34,083 nt of DNA from Bacillota bacterium. GTDB taxonomy: Bacteria > Bacillota > Bacilli > Paenibacillales > Paenibacillaceae. The first letter of the stretch is position 1. Each line of letters begins with the position of its first letter. Position numbers and translations under genes: made by a program. The stretch is from contig JAEWPC010000083.1 of assembly GCA_023460795.1 (NCBI GenBank), forward strand, positions 1-34,083, read 5' to 3'. Below, one piece after another: positions 23,585 through 31,139 of this stretch. The notes beneath the pieces were generated by a model. That model had not been told where the DNA came from. It made no database searches and worked only from the letters and a program-made list of their open reading frames with translations.

Positions 23585-25470
23585 TTCCCCGCCCCCTTCT
23601 TATCTCTCTCGTTCACGACGACCGACATGACCGCCGCCTGCCCTTTTTTCACCGCTTTGAACGGCGCGAAGCGCCATGACTTGACGATTTCGGAGTTCGT
23701 AATGACCATTGGCGTCTCCAGCGACTTGGCATGCTGCTTTAACGTCGGAAGATGGAACCTGAGCAGCGGCCTTCCCGGCAACACCTCGTCTCCGATGTTC
23801 ACGAGCGCGGTGAAGCCTTTGCCTCCCAATTGCGAGGTGTTGATGCCGACGTGCAGCAGCACTTCCAGTCCTTCCGGCGTCTGCAAGCCGATCGCGTGCA
23901 AGGAAGGATGAATGTGGATGACTTGGCCTTTGACCGGCGCCACGAGCTCGCCTTTGTCCGGAATGAATGCGACGCCCCGCCCGACGAGACGCTGCGCGAA
24001 TATCGGATCGTCGACTTCCTCGAGCGGAATCATGCGGCCATGCACCGGCGCATGGAATTGCACCTGACTGACTTCCTGCTGAAGCAGCTTTTGGATTTCT
24101 TCGCGTATGAGCTCCGAATATGTACCGAACACGACCTGCACGTGTCCGCTGCCAAGCCTGATGACGCCGGCCGCGCCGAGATGCCGTAGCGCTTGGACGT
24201 CCACCTTGCGATCGTCGTCCTCGAGCGTAAGTCGTAGCCGGGTGATGCAGGCTTCAAGCCGCACGATGTTCTCTTTGCCCCCGAGCGACTGCAGAATGAG
24301 CGGAGCTCGGTAAGGAATGTCTCCGGCCCAATCGTCCAGCCTCGTCGCATCCTCGCGTCCCGGCGTCGTGAGTTGGAAGCGCCTGATGCTCCATCTGAAC
24401 AGGATGTAATAGATGACTCCTACGACCGCGCCTACCGGCAACAGCAGCCAGCCTTTGGTCGCGAGCGGCATATTGACGATATATTCGAGCGCTCCCGCGG
24501 AAAACGTAAATCCGTGCCGGATGCCCAGTTCGTAGACGACCCACATAATGCCGCCCGAAATAACCGCGTGAATGAGGAATAAATAAGGAGCGACGAACAG
24601 AAAAGCGAACTCGATCGGCTCCGTAATGCCGGTCAAGAAGGAGCTTAGCGCCGCGACCCGGAATTGCTTGCGGGTCTTCGGCTTTAAATCCTCGCGCGCC
24701 TCGTGAATGATGGCGAAAGCGATCGCGGGCAGCGCGAACATCATCGTCGGATAAAGACCCGCCATGAAATAGCCCGCCGTCTCGTCCCCCGCGAAAAACC
24801 TCGGCAAATCCCCGAAGTATACCGTCCCGTCCTGGTCTTGATATTGTCCGATCTGAAACCAGAACAGATGATTCAGCAGATGGTGCAAGCCGAACGCCAC
24901 AAGAATGCGATGCAGAAATCCGTATAAGAAAATGCCGAAACCGCCTGCGGATACGACGATCGTCCCCGACGACTCCGCGAAGCTTCTGATCGATTCGCCC
25001 GCGAATATCATCAGAATCGCGAACAGTAGCGAGAAAAAGCTCATGAACAGCGGCACGAACCGTGACCCGCCGAAAAATTGCAGAAACTCCGGCAGCTGGA
25101 ACGTCTTGAACCGATCGTTCGCCCAGCTTGACGCGATCCCGATGACCGCACCCGCGAACATCGACGACTGAACGCCGTCCGGATCGTATGCCTGCGTAAC
25201 CGCCTGGAATACGAACATGCCCGTCAGCGCCGCCATGCCTGCGGATGCCGTCTGTCCGGACATCGCGAGGGCGATTCCGATCGCGAATACGAACGGGACG
25301 AGCTGGAAAATCTCGATGCCTGCCGCGTACAGCAAATCCTGCGCTTTGGCCCATCCGAGCGTGTCCCAAGGCAATCTCGATAAAAGCATGAATATCGCGG
25401 CCGCGGGCAGCACCGTCATCGGCAGCATCATAGCCCGTCCAAGCCGCTGGAGATAGCCCATACCGAACAT
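23581..25470 (-). CDS. PTS permease EIICBA, glucose/N-acetylglucosamine family
   Basis: 629 residues in order EIIC (1-370, about ten membrane spans, with GITEPIEF at 281-288), EIIB (about 392-468, phospho-Cys408 in LEACITRLRL) and EIIA (about 475-625, with H525 and phospho-accepting H540 in VLLHVGINT). It imports and phosphorylates a hexose using the EI/HPr relay. The domain order and motifs fit the glucose (PtsG) and GlcNAc (NagE/NagP) branches, which I cannot separate by eye. A GAGGAGGGG site lies before the ATG. A weak promoter (TTGCAA-17-TACCAT) may lie just upstream; no LicT/GlcT antiterminator hairpin was recognised. Confidence 0.92.
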   Translation of the reverse strand: MFGMGYLQRLGRAMMLPMTVLPAAAIFMLLSRLPWDTLGWAKAQDLLYAAGIEIFQLVPFVFAIGIALAMSGQTASAGMAALTGMFVFQAVTQAYDPDGVQSSMFAGAVIGIASSWANDRFKTFQLPEFLQFFGGSRFVPLFMSFFSLLFAILMIFAGESIRSFAESSGTIVVSAGGFGIFLYGFLHRILVAFGLHHLLNHLFWFQIGQYQDQDGTVYFGDLPRFFAGDETAGYFMAGLYPTMMFALPAIAFAIIHEAREDLKPKTRKQFRVAALSSFLTGITEPIEFAFLFVAPYLFLIHAVISGGIMWVVYELGIRHGFTFSAGALEYIVNMPLATKGWLLLPVGAVVGVIYYILFRWSIRRFQLTTPGREDATRLDDWAGDIPYRAPLILQSLGGKENIVRLEACITRLRLTLEDDDRKVDVQALRHLGAAGVIRLGSGHVQVVFGTYSELIREEIQKLLQQEVSQVQFHAPVHGRMIPLEEVDDPIFAQRLVGRGVAFIPDKGELVAPVKGQVIHIHPSLHAIGLQTPEGLEVLLHVGINTSQLGGKGFTALVNIGDEVLPGRPLLRFHLPTLKQHAKSLETPMVITNSEIVKSWRFAPFKAVKKGQAAVMSVVVNERDKKGAGK

Positions 25471-25549
25471 ACGTCCGTTACCCCTCCTCTCTCTCGATGG
25501 TAAGCCCGGAAGCTCTCTTTTGCAAGTGTATCCGACCCGCTATACAAAC

Positions 25550-25580
25550 GTTATGCCGCCTTCGAGGAAGACGGCACAAC
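25550..25580 (-). terminator. Terminator after the CoA-binding protein gene
   Basis: Minus strand GTTGTGCCG (25580-25572) pairs with CGGCATAAC (25558-25550), nine pairs with one G-U, followed by GTTTGT. It separates the crcB-aroA operon from the PTS genes. Confidence 0.6.
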
Positions 25581-25596
25581 GTATGATCTATTCGCG

Positions 25597-26025
25597 TTAC
25601 TGTTTCCCGTTCGGCAGCAGGATAGAGTCCTCGACCTTGATGCAACGGTCCATGATGACCGTCAGTCCGCCTTCCTCGGCGATCGCGGCTGCCTCGTCGC
25701 TTACGATGCCAAGCTGCAGCCACAGGACTTTCGCTCCGGCGGCGACGGCGTCCATGGCGACAGGCGGCGTATGCTCGGGACGGCGGAACACGTTCACGAT
25801 ATCGATCGGTTCGGGTACGTCCGCGAGCGTAGGGTAGCACTTCTCGCCCAGTATCTCGCTAGCGTTCGGATTAACCGGGATAATCCGATAGCCTTTACGC
25901 TGCATCGCTTCGGATACCATGTGCGACGTCTTGGACGGATCGTCGGACAAGCCTACGACCGCGATGTTGCTCGCGTCTTGTAAAATTTGCTTGATCTGCT
26001 CTCGCGAAGGATTCTCGAATGCCAC
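25597..26025 (-). CDS. CoA-binding protein (YccU/CoA_binding_2 family)
   Basis: 142 residues from the GTG at 26025 with TAGGAG nine bases upstream. Rossmann-like domain: IAVVGLSDDPSKTSHMVSE (phosphate-binding loop) near 20-40, YRIIPVNPNASEILGEKCYPTL, then IDIVNVFRRPEHTPP and LWLQLGI. Proteins of this family resemble the CoA-binding part of succinyl-CoA synthetase and bind CoA or a nucleotide, but their role is not settled. Last gene of the crcB-crcB-aroA run, 27 bp after aroA. Confidence 0.88.
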   Translation of the reverse strand: MAFENPSREQIKQILQDASNIAVVGLSDDPSKTSHMVSEAMQRKGYRIIPVNPNASEILGEKCYPTLADVPEPIDIVNVFRRPEHTPPVAMDAVAAGAKVLWLQLGIVSDEAAAIAEEGGLTVIMDRCIKVEDSILLPNGKQ

Positions 26026-26052
26026 TTAGGTCAACTCCTAGGTTCGGATCTT

Positions 26053-27345
26053 TTAGCTTACCCACTCGACTTGCGCGCCTAGCGCCTTCAAGTGATCGAA
26101 GTAATGCGGATACGATTTCGCCACATGGTGCGCGTCCTTGATCCGAATCGGCTGTTTCGCCCGCAATCCGACGATCGTCAACGCCATGATGACCCGGTGG
26201 TCGAAGTGCGCGTCGATCTCTACGCCGCCTTCCACGCCTTCCGGTCGGCCGTGCACGATAATCTCGTCGCGCTTCTCCTCTACTCTCGCGCCAGCCTTGC
26301 GAAGCTCCGCCAAGTAGTCGGTAATCCGGTCGCATTCCTTATAGCGCAAGTTCTCGACGTTATAGAAACGCGAGGTTCCTTCCGCGAAGACGCTGGCGGC
26401 GACCATGGCCAGAACGCCGTCGGTGAACTCGTCGCCGTCGAACTCTCCCGCTACTAGCTTGCCATTGCCTTTCACGTGAACGATGCCGTTCTCGTGCGTA
26501 AGCGGCACTTGCATCGCCTTGAGCACGTCGACGACTGCGCGCTCGCCTTGTTTGCTCGTCTCGAGAAGACGATGCACGACAACGTCCGATTGCGTAACCG
26601 ATGCGGCCGCGAGGATAGCTGCCGAGCCCGGATAATCGCCTTGCACGGAGTACGTCTGCGCTTTATAACGTTGCTTGCCCGGAATTCTGTAATGCATCAA
26701 GTCTTCGGAAGCTTCAATGACGATGCCTGCTTGCTCGAGCACTTCCAGCGTCTGTCCGACGACGACCTTCGACTTCAGATCGTGCAGCACTTCGATCTCG
26801 CTGTCTTCGTCCAGCAGCGGCGTCAGGAACAGCAGCGAGCTCAAGAACTGGGAGCTTACGCTGCCGGACACTTGAATTTTGCCGCCGCGCGGATTTCCAC
26901 CGCGAATCGTGAGCGGAAGCTTGCCTTCCCGGTGTTCGATCTTCACGCCCATGCTCTCGAGAGCGGTAATCAGATCGTCGTGCGGGCGTTTGCCCAGCGA
27001 TTGCGGGTACGAATTAACGAAATGAACTTCCGGCAACAGCGCCGCGATCGACATCACGAACCGCAGTACCGCTCCCGCGTTGCCTACGTCCAATTCCTTT
27101 GTCGGACGCGGATTGCGGCCAAAGCCCGTAATGACGATCTTCTCGTCGTCTTCTTCGACGATAGCGCCGAGATCGCGGATGCAGCGGCGCATCGCTTCTC
27201 CGTCCTCGCTGTGCGCCGGATGCAGAATCGTGCTGGTGCCTTCCGCGAGCGCGGCGACGAGCAAGTAGCGCGTCGTATAGTTTTTGGAAGACAGGGCTTG
27301 GATTTCGCCTTCAAGCCGCCCCGTTGGCGTAACGATCATATCCAT
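26053..27345 (-). CDS. aroA: 3-phosphoshikimate 1-carboxyvinyltransferase (EPSP synthase), divergent subfamily
   Basis: 430 residues, full length. It joins PEP to shikimate-3-phosphate in aromatic amino-acid synthesis. Conserved residues: K21 and R26 in SSKNYTTR, RP in GKRPHDD, SSQF in VSGSVSSQFLSS, the KE of LRYKECDRI, DHR in FDHRVIMAL and the K of AKSYPHYFDHL. Two active-site loops depart from the usual forms: the GNAGT loop reads GNAGAVLRF (88-96), with Ala for Thr and Phe for the Pro of class I enzymes, and the KSxSxR loop reads KNYTTR. Preceded by TAGGAG, 22 bp after crcB. Confidence 0.93.
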   Translation of the reverse strand: MDMIVTPTGRLEGEIQALSSKNYTTRYLLVAALAEGTSTILHPAHSEDGEAMRRCIRDLGAIVEEDDEKIVITGFGRNPRPTKELDVGNAGAVLRFVMSIAALLPEVHFVNSYPQSLGKRPHDDLITALESMGVKIEHREGKLPLTIRGGNPRGGKIQVSGSVSSQFLSSLLFLTPLLDEDSEIEVLHDLKSKVVVGQTLEVLEQAGIVIEASEDLMHYRIPGKQRYKAQTYSVQGDYPGSAAILAAASVTQSDVVVHRLLETSKQGERAVVDVLKAMQVPLTHENGIVHVKGNGKLVAGEFDGDEFTDGVLAMVAASVFAEGTSRFYNVENLRYKECDRITDYLAELRKAGARVEEKRDEIIVHGRPEGVEGGVEIDAHFDHRVIMALTIVGLRAKQPIRIKDAHHVAKSYPHYFDHLKALGAQVEWVS

Positions 27346-27367
27346 CTGTTAAGCACGCTCCTAGAAT

Positions 27368-27760
27368 CTATGTAGTAATCAGATAACCGATACTGAAATG
27401 ACTTACCGCGGCGCCTGCCGCGGTAAGTAAAACCCCGCCCGCGTACGTCGAGAGCCAATACAATCCCAGCGCCTTGCGGGACGAAGTTCGCGCCATCGTC
27501 GCCTTCTGCACGTTCAGCGTAGAGTACGTCGTCAGTCCGCCGAGAACTCCCGTCGCAGCGAATGCGTACATCGCCTCGTGCTGATCCTGCCACCGGAGTC
27601 CAATCAGCAATCCGATGAGGAAACACCCGGTTAGATTAACGGTCAACGTAGCGAGATAAGACGGCTTGTTCTTCCGAGCCGCGAGCCTCCCTGCTCCGTA
27701 CCGAATAAGCGTTCCGATCGCCCCGCCGAGACCGACCAGCCCTATCGTTAACAGGCTCAT
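27368..27760 (-). CDS. crcB: Fluoride channel CrcB/FluC, second copy
   Basis: 130 residues from the ATG at 27760, which overlaps the stop of the upstream crcB by four bases (ATGA). Four helices with FluC signatures: GGAIGTLIRYGAGR at the N-terminus, TVNLTGCFLIGLL with the pore Asn, and GVLGGLTTYSTLN with the Phe-box/Na+ site region. It exports fluoride as one half of a dual-topology dimer. The paired genes suggest an obligate heterodimer with the upstream copy. The open frame extends further upstream, but only inside the first crcB. Confidence 0.93.
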   Translation of the reverse strand: MSLLTIGLVGLGGAIGTLIRYGAGRLAARKNKPSYLATLTVNLTGCFLIGLLIGLRWQDQHEAMYAFAATGVLGGLTTYSTLNVQKATMARTSSRKALGLYWLSTYAGGVLLTAAGAAVSHFSIGYLITT

Positions 27761-28137
27761 ACGCTTCGCTCCTTGCTGCCCCACGCTAAGCCTGCCGCGG
27801 CTAGCGTCCAACCGACGATGCCGCTGGCCAGCGCATAGGCTAGCGCGAAGCCGTAGGCATGATTCTCCCACAATAACCACAGCTGACCGTTAAAGGTGCT
27901 GAACGTCGTGAACGCGCCCAGAAACCCCGTCCCGGCAGCTTCCTTGAACCAAGGAGGCGCATTGCCGCGAGAGGCGAATCCGAACAATAAACCGAGCAAC
28001 AGGCTTCCGGCCAGATTAATGACCAAGGTGGCCCAAGGGAATCCCGACTCTCCGTTATCCGGAAAAGCAAGTCCGATGCTGTAGCGGGACACCGCACCGG
28101 CGAATCCCGCGACCGCGACCGCGATGGCGATGATCAT
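27757..28137 (-). CDS. crcB: Fluoride channel CrcB/FluC, first copy
   Basis: 126 residues from the ATG at 28137 with AGGAGG five bases before it. Motifs: GFAGAVSRYSIG, LVINLAGSLLLGLLFG (pore Asn) and GFLGAFTTFSTFNGQ. It forms the other half of the fluoride channel with the overlapping downstream copy. First gene of a four-gene run with crcB, aroA and the CoA-binding gene. No crcB-type fluoride riboswitch is recognisable in the 97 bp upstream. Confidence 0.93.
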   Translation of the reverse strand: MIIAIAVAVAGFAGAVSRYSIGLAFPDNGESGFPWATLVINLAGSLLLGLLFGFASRGNAPPWFKEAAGTGFLGAFTTFSTFNGQLWLLWENHAYGFALAYALASGIVGWTLAAAGLAWGSKERSV

Positions 28138-28168
28138 ATGCTCCTCCTAGCGCCGGACAATCGTTCAT

Positions 28169-28198
28169 TTGACAGCGGCGTATGCAGTTTCTTATGAT
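28169..28198 (+). promoter_or_regulatory. Sigma-A-type promoter of the rhodanese gene
   Basis: A perfect TTGACA (28169-28174), an 18-nt spacer and TATGAT (28193-28198), about 36 bp before the start codon. It is divergent from crcB. Confidence 0.72.
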
Positions 28199-28234
28199 GA
28201 ACCTATCCTTAATACATGGAAGGAAGTTATAACG

Positions 28235-28540
28235 ATGAGCGCATTCGCGACCATTACGCCGGAACAATTACGAGAACGGCTGGACGCCGGCCAATCCATA
28301 CATATGATCGATGTCCGCGAGCATGAAGAAGTCGCGCACGGCATGATCGAAGGCGCCGTCCATATTCCGCTCGGCCAAATCCCGCAACGAGTGGACGAAA
28401 TCCCTCGCGACGAGGAAGTCGTCATTATTTGCCGCAGCGGTTACCGCAGCGATCAAGCTTGCCAATACCTTGAGCACCTCGGCTACAAAGGCGTAACCAA
28501 TCTCGTCGGCGGCATGCTCGCTTGGGCGAACCTGCCTTAA
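28235..28540 (+). CDS. Single-domain rhodanese-like protein
   Basis: 101 residues from the ATG at 28235 (GAAGGAA nine bases upstream). Rhodanese fold: MIDVREHEEVAHGMIEGAVHIPL, then the active-site loop C66-RSGYRS, then NLVGGMLAWANLP. It would carry persulfide sulfur on Cys66 in the cytosol. Single-domain members serve sulfur trafficking or detoxification; the specific partner is unknown. Its stop lies 13 bp from the convergent aroK stop. Confidence 0.92.
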   Translation: MSAFATITPEQLRERLDAGQSIHMIDVREHEEVAHGMIEGAVHIPLGQIPQRVDEIPRDEEVVIICRSGYRSDQACQYLEHLGYKGVTNLVGGMLAWANLP

Positions 28541-28553
28541 TCGCCGAGCGAGC

Positions 28554-29102
28554 TCACCGTATCCAATGGAGCATCATATTCGCGACGTCCGCAGGCGATA
28601 ATCGGCTCGTGTCGATCGTTGCCTGCGCGAAGTCGTAGGCGCGTTGTCTTGATTCCAACAGTGCCGTAACCCGAGCCTCCGCGTCGCCGGCAAGCAATGG
28701 CCTCGTACCTGACGCGGCAGAGCTCGATACTCGCTTGATGAGGGTGTCCTTGTCCGCCGTCAACGCGACGACCCATCCCCCCGCCAGCATGACGCGGCGA
28801 TTGTTCTCCCTTAAGACGGCTCCTCCTCCGGTGGCGACTACTTTGCCGCTTCCCGACAGCACGTCCTCCAGCACCCGGCTTTCCCAATCCCGGAAGCTTT
28901 GCTCGCCCTCTTCCTCGAACAGCTGCGGAATCGTGTTGCCCGCGCGTCGTTCGATCTCTTCGTCCGTATCGATTCGTTCCCAGCCGAGACGTTCCGACAG
29001 AATCCGGCTCACCGTCGACTTGCCTGTCCCCATGAACCCTACGAGGACGATATTGCGGCACTTGCCCAGTCCGTCCACTCCTGTTTTCCACTCCTTGGCC
29101 AT
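28554..29102 (-). CDS. aroK: Shikimate kinase
   Basis: 182 residues. Walker A GFMGTGKST at 22-30, shikimate-binding DTDEEIERRAG (45-55), R72-type Arg in SFRDWES, GGGAV (about 92-96), and the RPLLAG lid with a late Arg. Phosphorylates shikimate, the step before the EPSP synthase encoded at 26053-27345, though the two are not in one operon. The ATG at 29102 lacks a clear ribosome site. A GTG at 29078 has AAGGAG 12 bases upstream and is an alternative start. Confidence 0.93.
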   Translation of the reverse strand: MAKEWKTGVDGLGKCRNIVLVGFMGTGKSTVSRILSERLGWERIDTDEEIERRAGNTIPQLFEEEGEQSFRDWESRVLEDVLSGSGKVVATGGGAVLRENNRRVMLAGGWVVALTADKDTLIKRVSSSAASGTRPLLAGDAEARVTALLESRQRAYDFAQATIDTSRLSPADVANMMLHWIR

Positions 29103-29205
29103 ACGCTGGTTCTACTATATCACAAAAGCCTTGAAGGTATAAATCGACGTGATTTACCGTAAGTTTGATAGTGTATGCCATATCAGATCAAAGGTGATGG
29201 TCCCC

Positions 29206-29499
29206 GTGAACTCCGAAACAGCCGCTGCGCAAGTCGACGATCCGCTCAGAAGACTGCTTGATCCCGCCTATCCGCTCTGTCGGGACGACGTGAAAGCCGC
29301 GCTCGGCTTCATTAAGACAAAAGTGGCCGAAGGAGCGCCCGAATGGTCGGGGCTCGATCGGCCGCAGCTGCTTGCGCATTTCGTATGTTTCGCGGATATG
29401 GCCTTGCTGCTTATCCACCGCCGCAACCCAAGCGATAAGGAGACCGCTTGCTTCCGTCTGATGCTCAGCGAGCTTGTGCCTAAGAAACCGCTCCGATAG
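29206..29499 (+). CDS. Small uncharacterised protein
   Basis: 97 residues if started at the GTG at 29206, which has AAAGGTG about nine bases upstream. Alternatives in frame are an ATG at 29197 (too close to that site) and a GTG at 29149. No signal peptide or membrane span; mixed helix with two Cys-containing segments. I do not recognise the family. Codon use matches neighbouring host genes. It sits between the divergent aroK and the convergent gnd. Confidence 0.6.
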   Translation: MNSETAAAQVDDPLRRLLDPAYPLCRDDVKAALGFIKTKVAEGAPEWSGLDRPQLLAHFVCFADMALLLIHRRNPSDKETACFRLMLSELVPKKPLR

Positions 29500-29502
29500 T
29501 CT

Positions 29503-29520
29503 GATTAGCCGTTCAGCCAG
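29503..29520 (-). repeat. Duplicate of the last codons of gnd, in frame 45 bp downstream
   Basis: GATTAGCCGTTCAGCCAG matches 29548-29565 (end of gnd) at 17 of 18 bases. On the minus strand both read W-L-N-G-stop and are separated by exactly 15 codons with no other stop between. Read-through of the gnd stop would therefore add 14 residues ending in the same WLNG. Confidence 0.75.
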
Positions 29521-29535
29521 CTTCCGACAGGAAGC
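29520..29535 (+). terminator. Weak terminator-like hairpin between the small protein gene and gnd
   Basis: GCTTCC (29520-29525) and GGAAGC (29530-29535) around GACA, followed by ACGGTTTT on the plus strand. The stem is short and the T run late, so it is a tentative end for the 29206-29499 gene. Confidence 0.4.
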
Positions 29536-29549
29536 ACGGTTTTACGCGA

Positions 29550-30965
29550 TTAGCCGTTGAGCCAGTTGTGGTGGAACGTGCCTTCTTTGTCCACGCGTTT
29601 GAACGTGTGAGCGCCGAAGTAGTCGCGCTGCGCTTGCAGCAGGTTCGCCGGCAGACGTGCCGAACGATAGCTGTCGTAGTACGCGATCGCGCTAGCGAAC
29701 GACGGTACGGGAATACCGTACGCGACAGCCGTCGAGACGACTTCGCGCCAAGCGTCTTGATACGATTCCACGACGCCTTTGAAGTATTCGTCCAGCAGCA
29801 GGTTGCGAAGCTGCGGGTCGCGGTCATAGGCGTCTTTGATGTTCTGCAGGAAGCGAGCGCGGATGATGCAGCCGCCGCGGAAGATCATAGCGATATCGCC
29901 GTAACGCAGGTTCCAGCCGTACTCTTCGGAAGCTGCGCGCATCTGGGCGAAGCCTTGCGCGTAAGAGCAGATTTTGCTGGCGAACAGCGCTTTGCGCACG
30001 CTCTCGATGAACGCTTGTTTGTCGCCTTGGAAAGGCTTCGTCTTAGGGCCGCTAAGCAGCTTGCTTGCCGCTACGCGCTCTTCTTTCATCGCGGACAGGA
30101 AACGAGCGAATACGGATTCCGTAATGATCGACAACGGAACGCCCAGGTCGAGCGCGCTTTGGCTCGTCCATTTGCCTGTGCCTTTTTGTCCGGCAGCGTC
30201 AAGGATGACGTCGACCATCGGTTTGCCCGTCTCAGAATCCTTTTGCGCGAAAATATCGGTAGTGATCTCGATCAGATAGCTGTCGAGCTCGCCTTTGTTC
30301 CACTCTTTGAAAATCTCGTGAAGCTCGTCCGTGGACACGCCAAGTACGTCTTTCAGCAATTGGTATGCTTCGCAGATCAGCTGCATGTCGCCGTACTCGA
30401 TGCCGTTGTGAACCATCTTCACGTAGTGGCCTGCGCCGTCCGGTCCGATATACGTACAGCATGGGTCGCCGCCGACTTTCGCGGAGATGCCCGTCAAGAT
30501 CGGCTCGACGAGACGATAAGCTTCTTCAGGTCCGCCCGGCATAATGGACGGGCCTTTCAGCGCGCCTTCTTCGCCGCCGGATACGCCGGTGCCGATGAAG
30601 TTGAAGCCTTTGGCCGTCAGCTCGCGGCTGCGGCGTTGCGTGTCAGGGAAATAAGCGTTGCCGCCGTCGATGATGATGTCGCCTTTGTCCAGATAAGGCA
30701 AGAGCGACTCGATCGTCGCGTCCGTGCCGGAGCCGGCTTGTACCATGATGAGGATTTTGCGCGGCTTCTCCAAGGAGTTCACGAACTCTTCTACGGAGAA
30801 CGTGCCTACCAAGTTTTTGCCTTTGCCGTCCGTGTTCAGCAAGTCGTGCGTTTTGTCCGCGGAACGGTTATAGACCGCTACGGTGTAACCGCGGCTTTCA
30901 ATGTTAAGTGCGAGGTTGCGTCCCATTACGGCCATACCGACGACGCCGATGTTTGCAGTGGTCAT
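29550..30965 (-). CDS. gnd: 6-phosphogluconate dehydrogenase (decarboxylating, NADP-type)
   Basis: 471 residues, standard length. N-terminal Rossmann domain GVVGMAVMGRNLAL (8-20) with N33-R34-S35 for the NADP 2'-phosphate. Substrate motif GVSGGEEGA (127-135), catalytic K183 and E190 in YVKMVHNGIEY, and the all-helical C-terminal domain ending in HHNWLNG. It oxidises 6-phosphogluconate to ribulose-5-phosphate with CO2 and NADPH in the pentose phosphate pathway. AAAGGA lies 12 bases before the ATG. A TACAAT with a poor -35 near 31013-31042 may be its promoter. Its last codons are duplicated downstream at 29503-29520. Confidence 0.96.
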   Translation of the reverse strand: MTTANIGVVGMAVMGRNLALNIESRGYTVAVYNRSADKTHDLLNTDGKGKNLVGTFSVEEFVNSLEKPRKILIMVQAGSGTDATIESLLPYLDKGDIIIDGGNAYFPDTQRRSRELTAKGFNFIGTGVSGGEEGALKGPSIMPGGPEEAYRLVEPILTGISAKVGGDPCCTYIGPDGAGHYVKMVHNGIEYGDMQLICEAYQLLKDVLGVSTDELHEIFKEWNKGELDSYLIEITTDIFAQKDSETGKPMVDVILDAAGQKGTGKWTSQSALDLGVPLSIITESVFARFLSAMKEERVAASKLLSGPKTKPFQGDKQAFIESVRKALFASKICSYAQGFAQMRAASEEYGWNLRYGDIAMIFRGGCIIRARFLQNIKDAYDRDPQLRNLLLDEYFKGVVESYQDAWREVVSTAVAYGIPVPSFASAIAYYDSYRSARLPANLLQAQRDYFGAHTFKRVDKEGTFHHNWLNG

Positions 30966-31092
30966 GGTTTCTCTTCATCCTTTTAACACGTTTTTTTTAC
31001 ACAATAAACCTATTGTACTCTTTTTAAGCCGATATGAAAACCATCTTTTATTTCATGATACCGTCAACTTAATGCTTGCATTTTCAATTAAC

Positions 31093-31109
31093 TTACTGTT
31101 TAATAGTAA
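31093..31109. promoter_or_regulatory. Palindromic operator candidate upstream of the YceI-family gene
   Basis: TTACT-N7-AGTAA, extendable to seven-base arms with one mismatch, overlaps a TTTAAT that could be the -10 box of the gene. The spacing and sequence resemble HxlR/YodB-type operators, which often control stress genes. The regulator is not in this window. Confidence 0.45.
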
Positions 31110-31139
31110 CTATAAAACCTATAGGGAGTTGGATGACAA

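Noticed and set aside
25471..25549. PTS antiterminator (RAT/LicT/GlcT) target before the EIICBA gene
   Set aside because: No RAT-like stem overlapping a terminator was found in the leader; only a weak promoter guess remains.
28138..28234. Fluoride riboswitch upstream of crcB
   Set aside because: The conserved crcB-motif stretches could not be found in this leader by eye on the crcB strand.
29568..30986. 472-codon open frame on the plus strand opposite gnd
   Set aside because: Exact mirror of gnd; the translation is low-complexity with no recognisable motif, while gnd is unmistakable.
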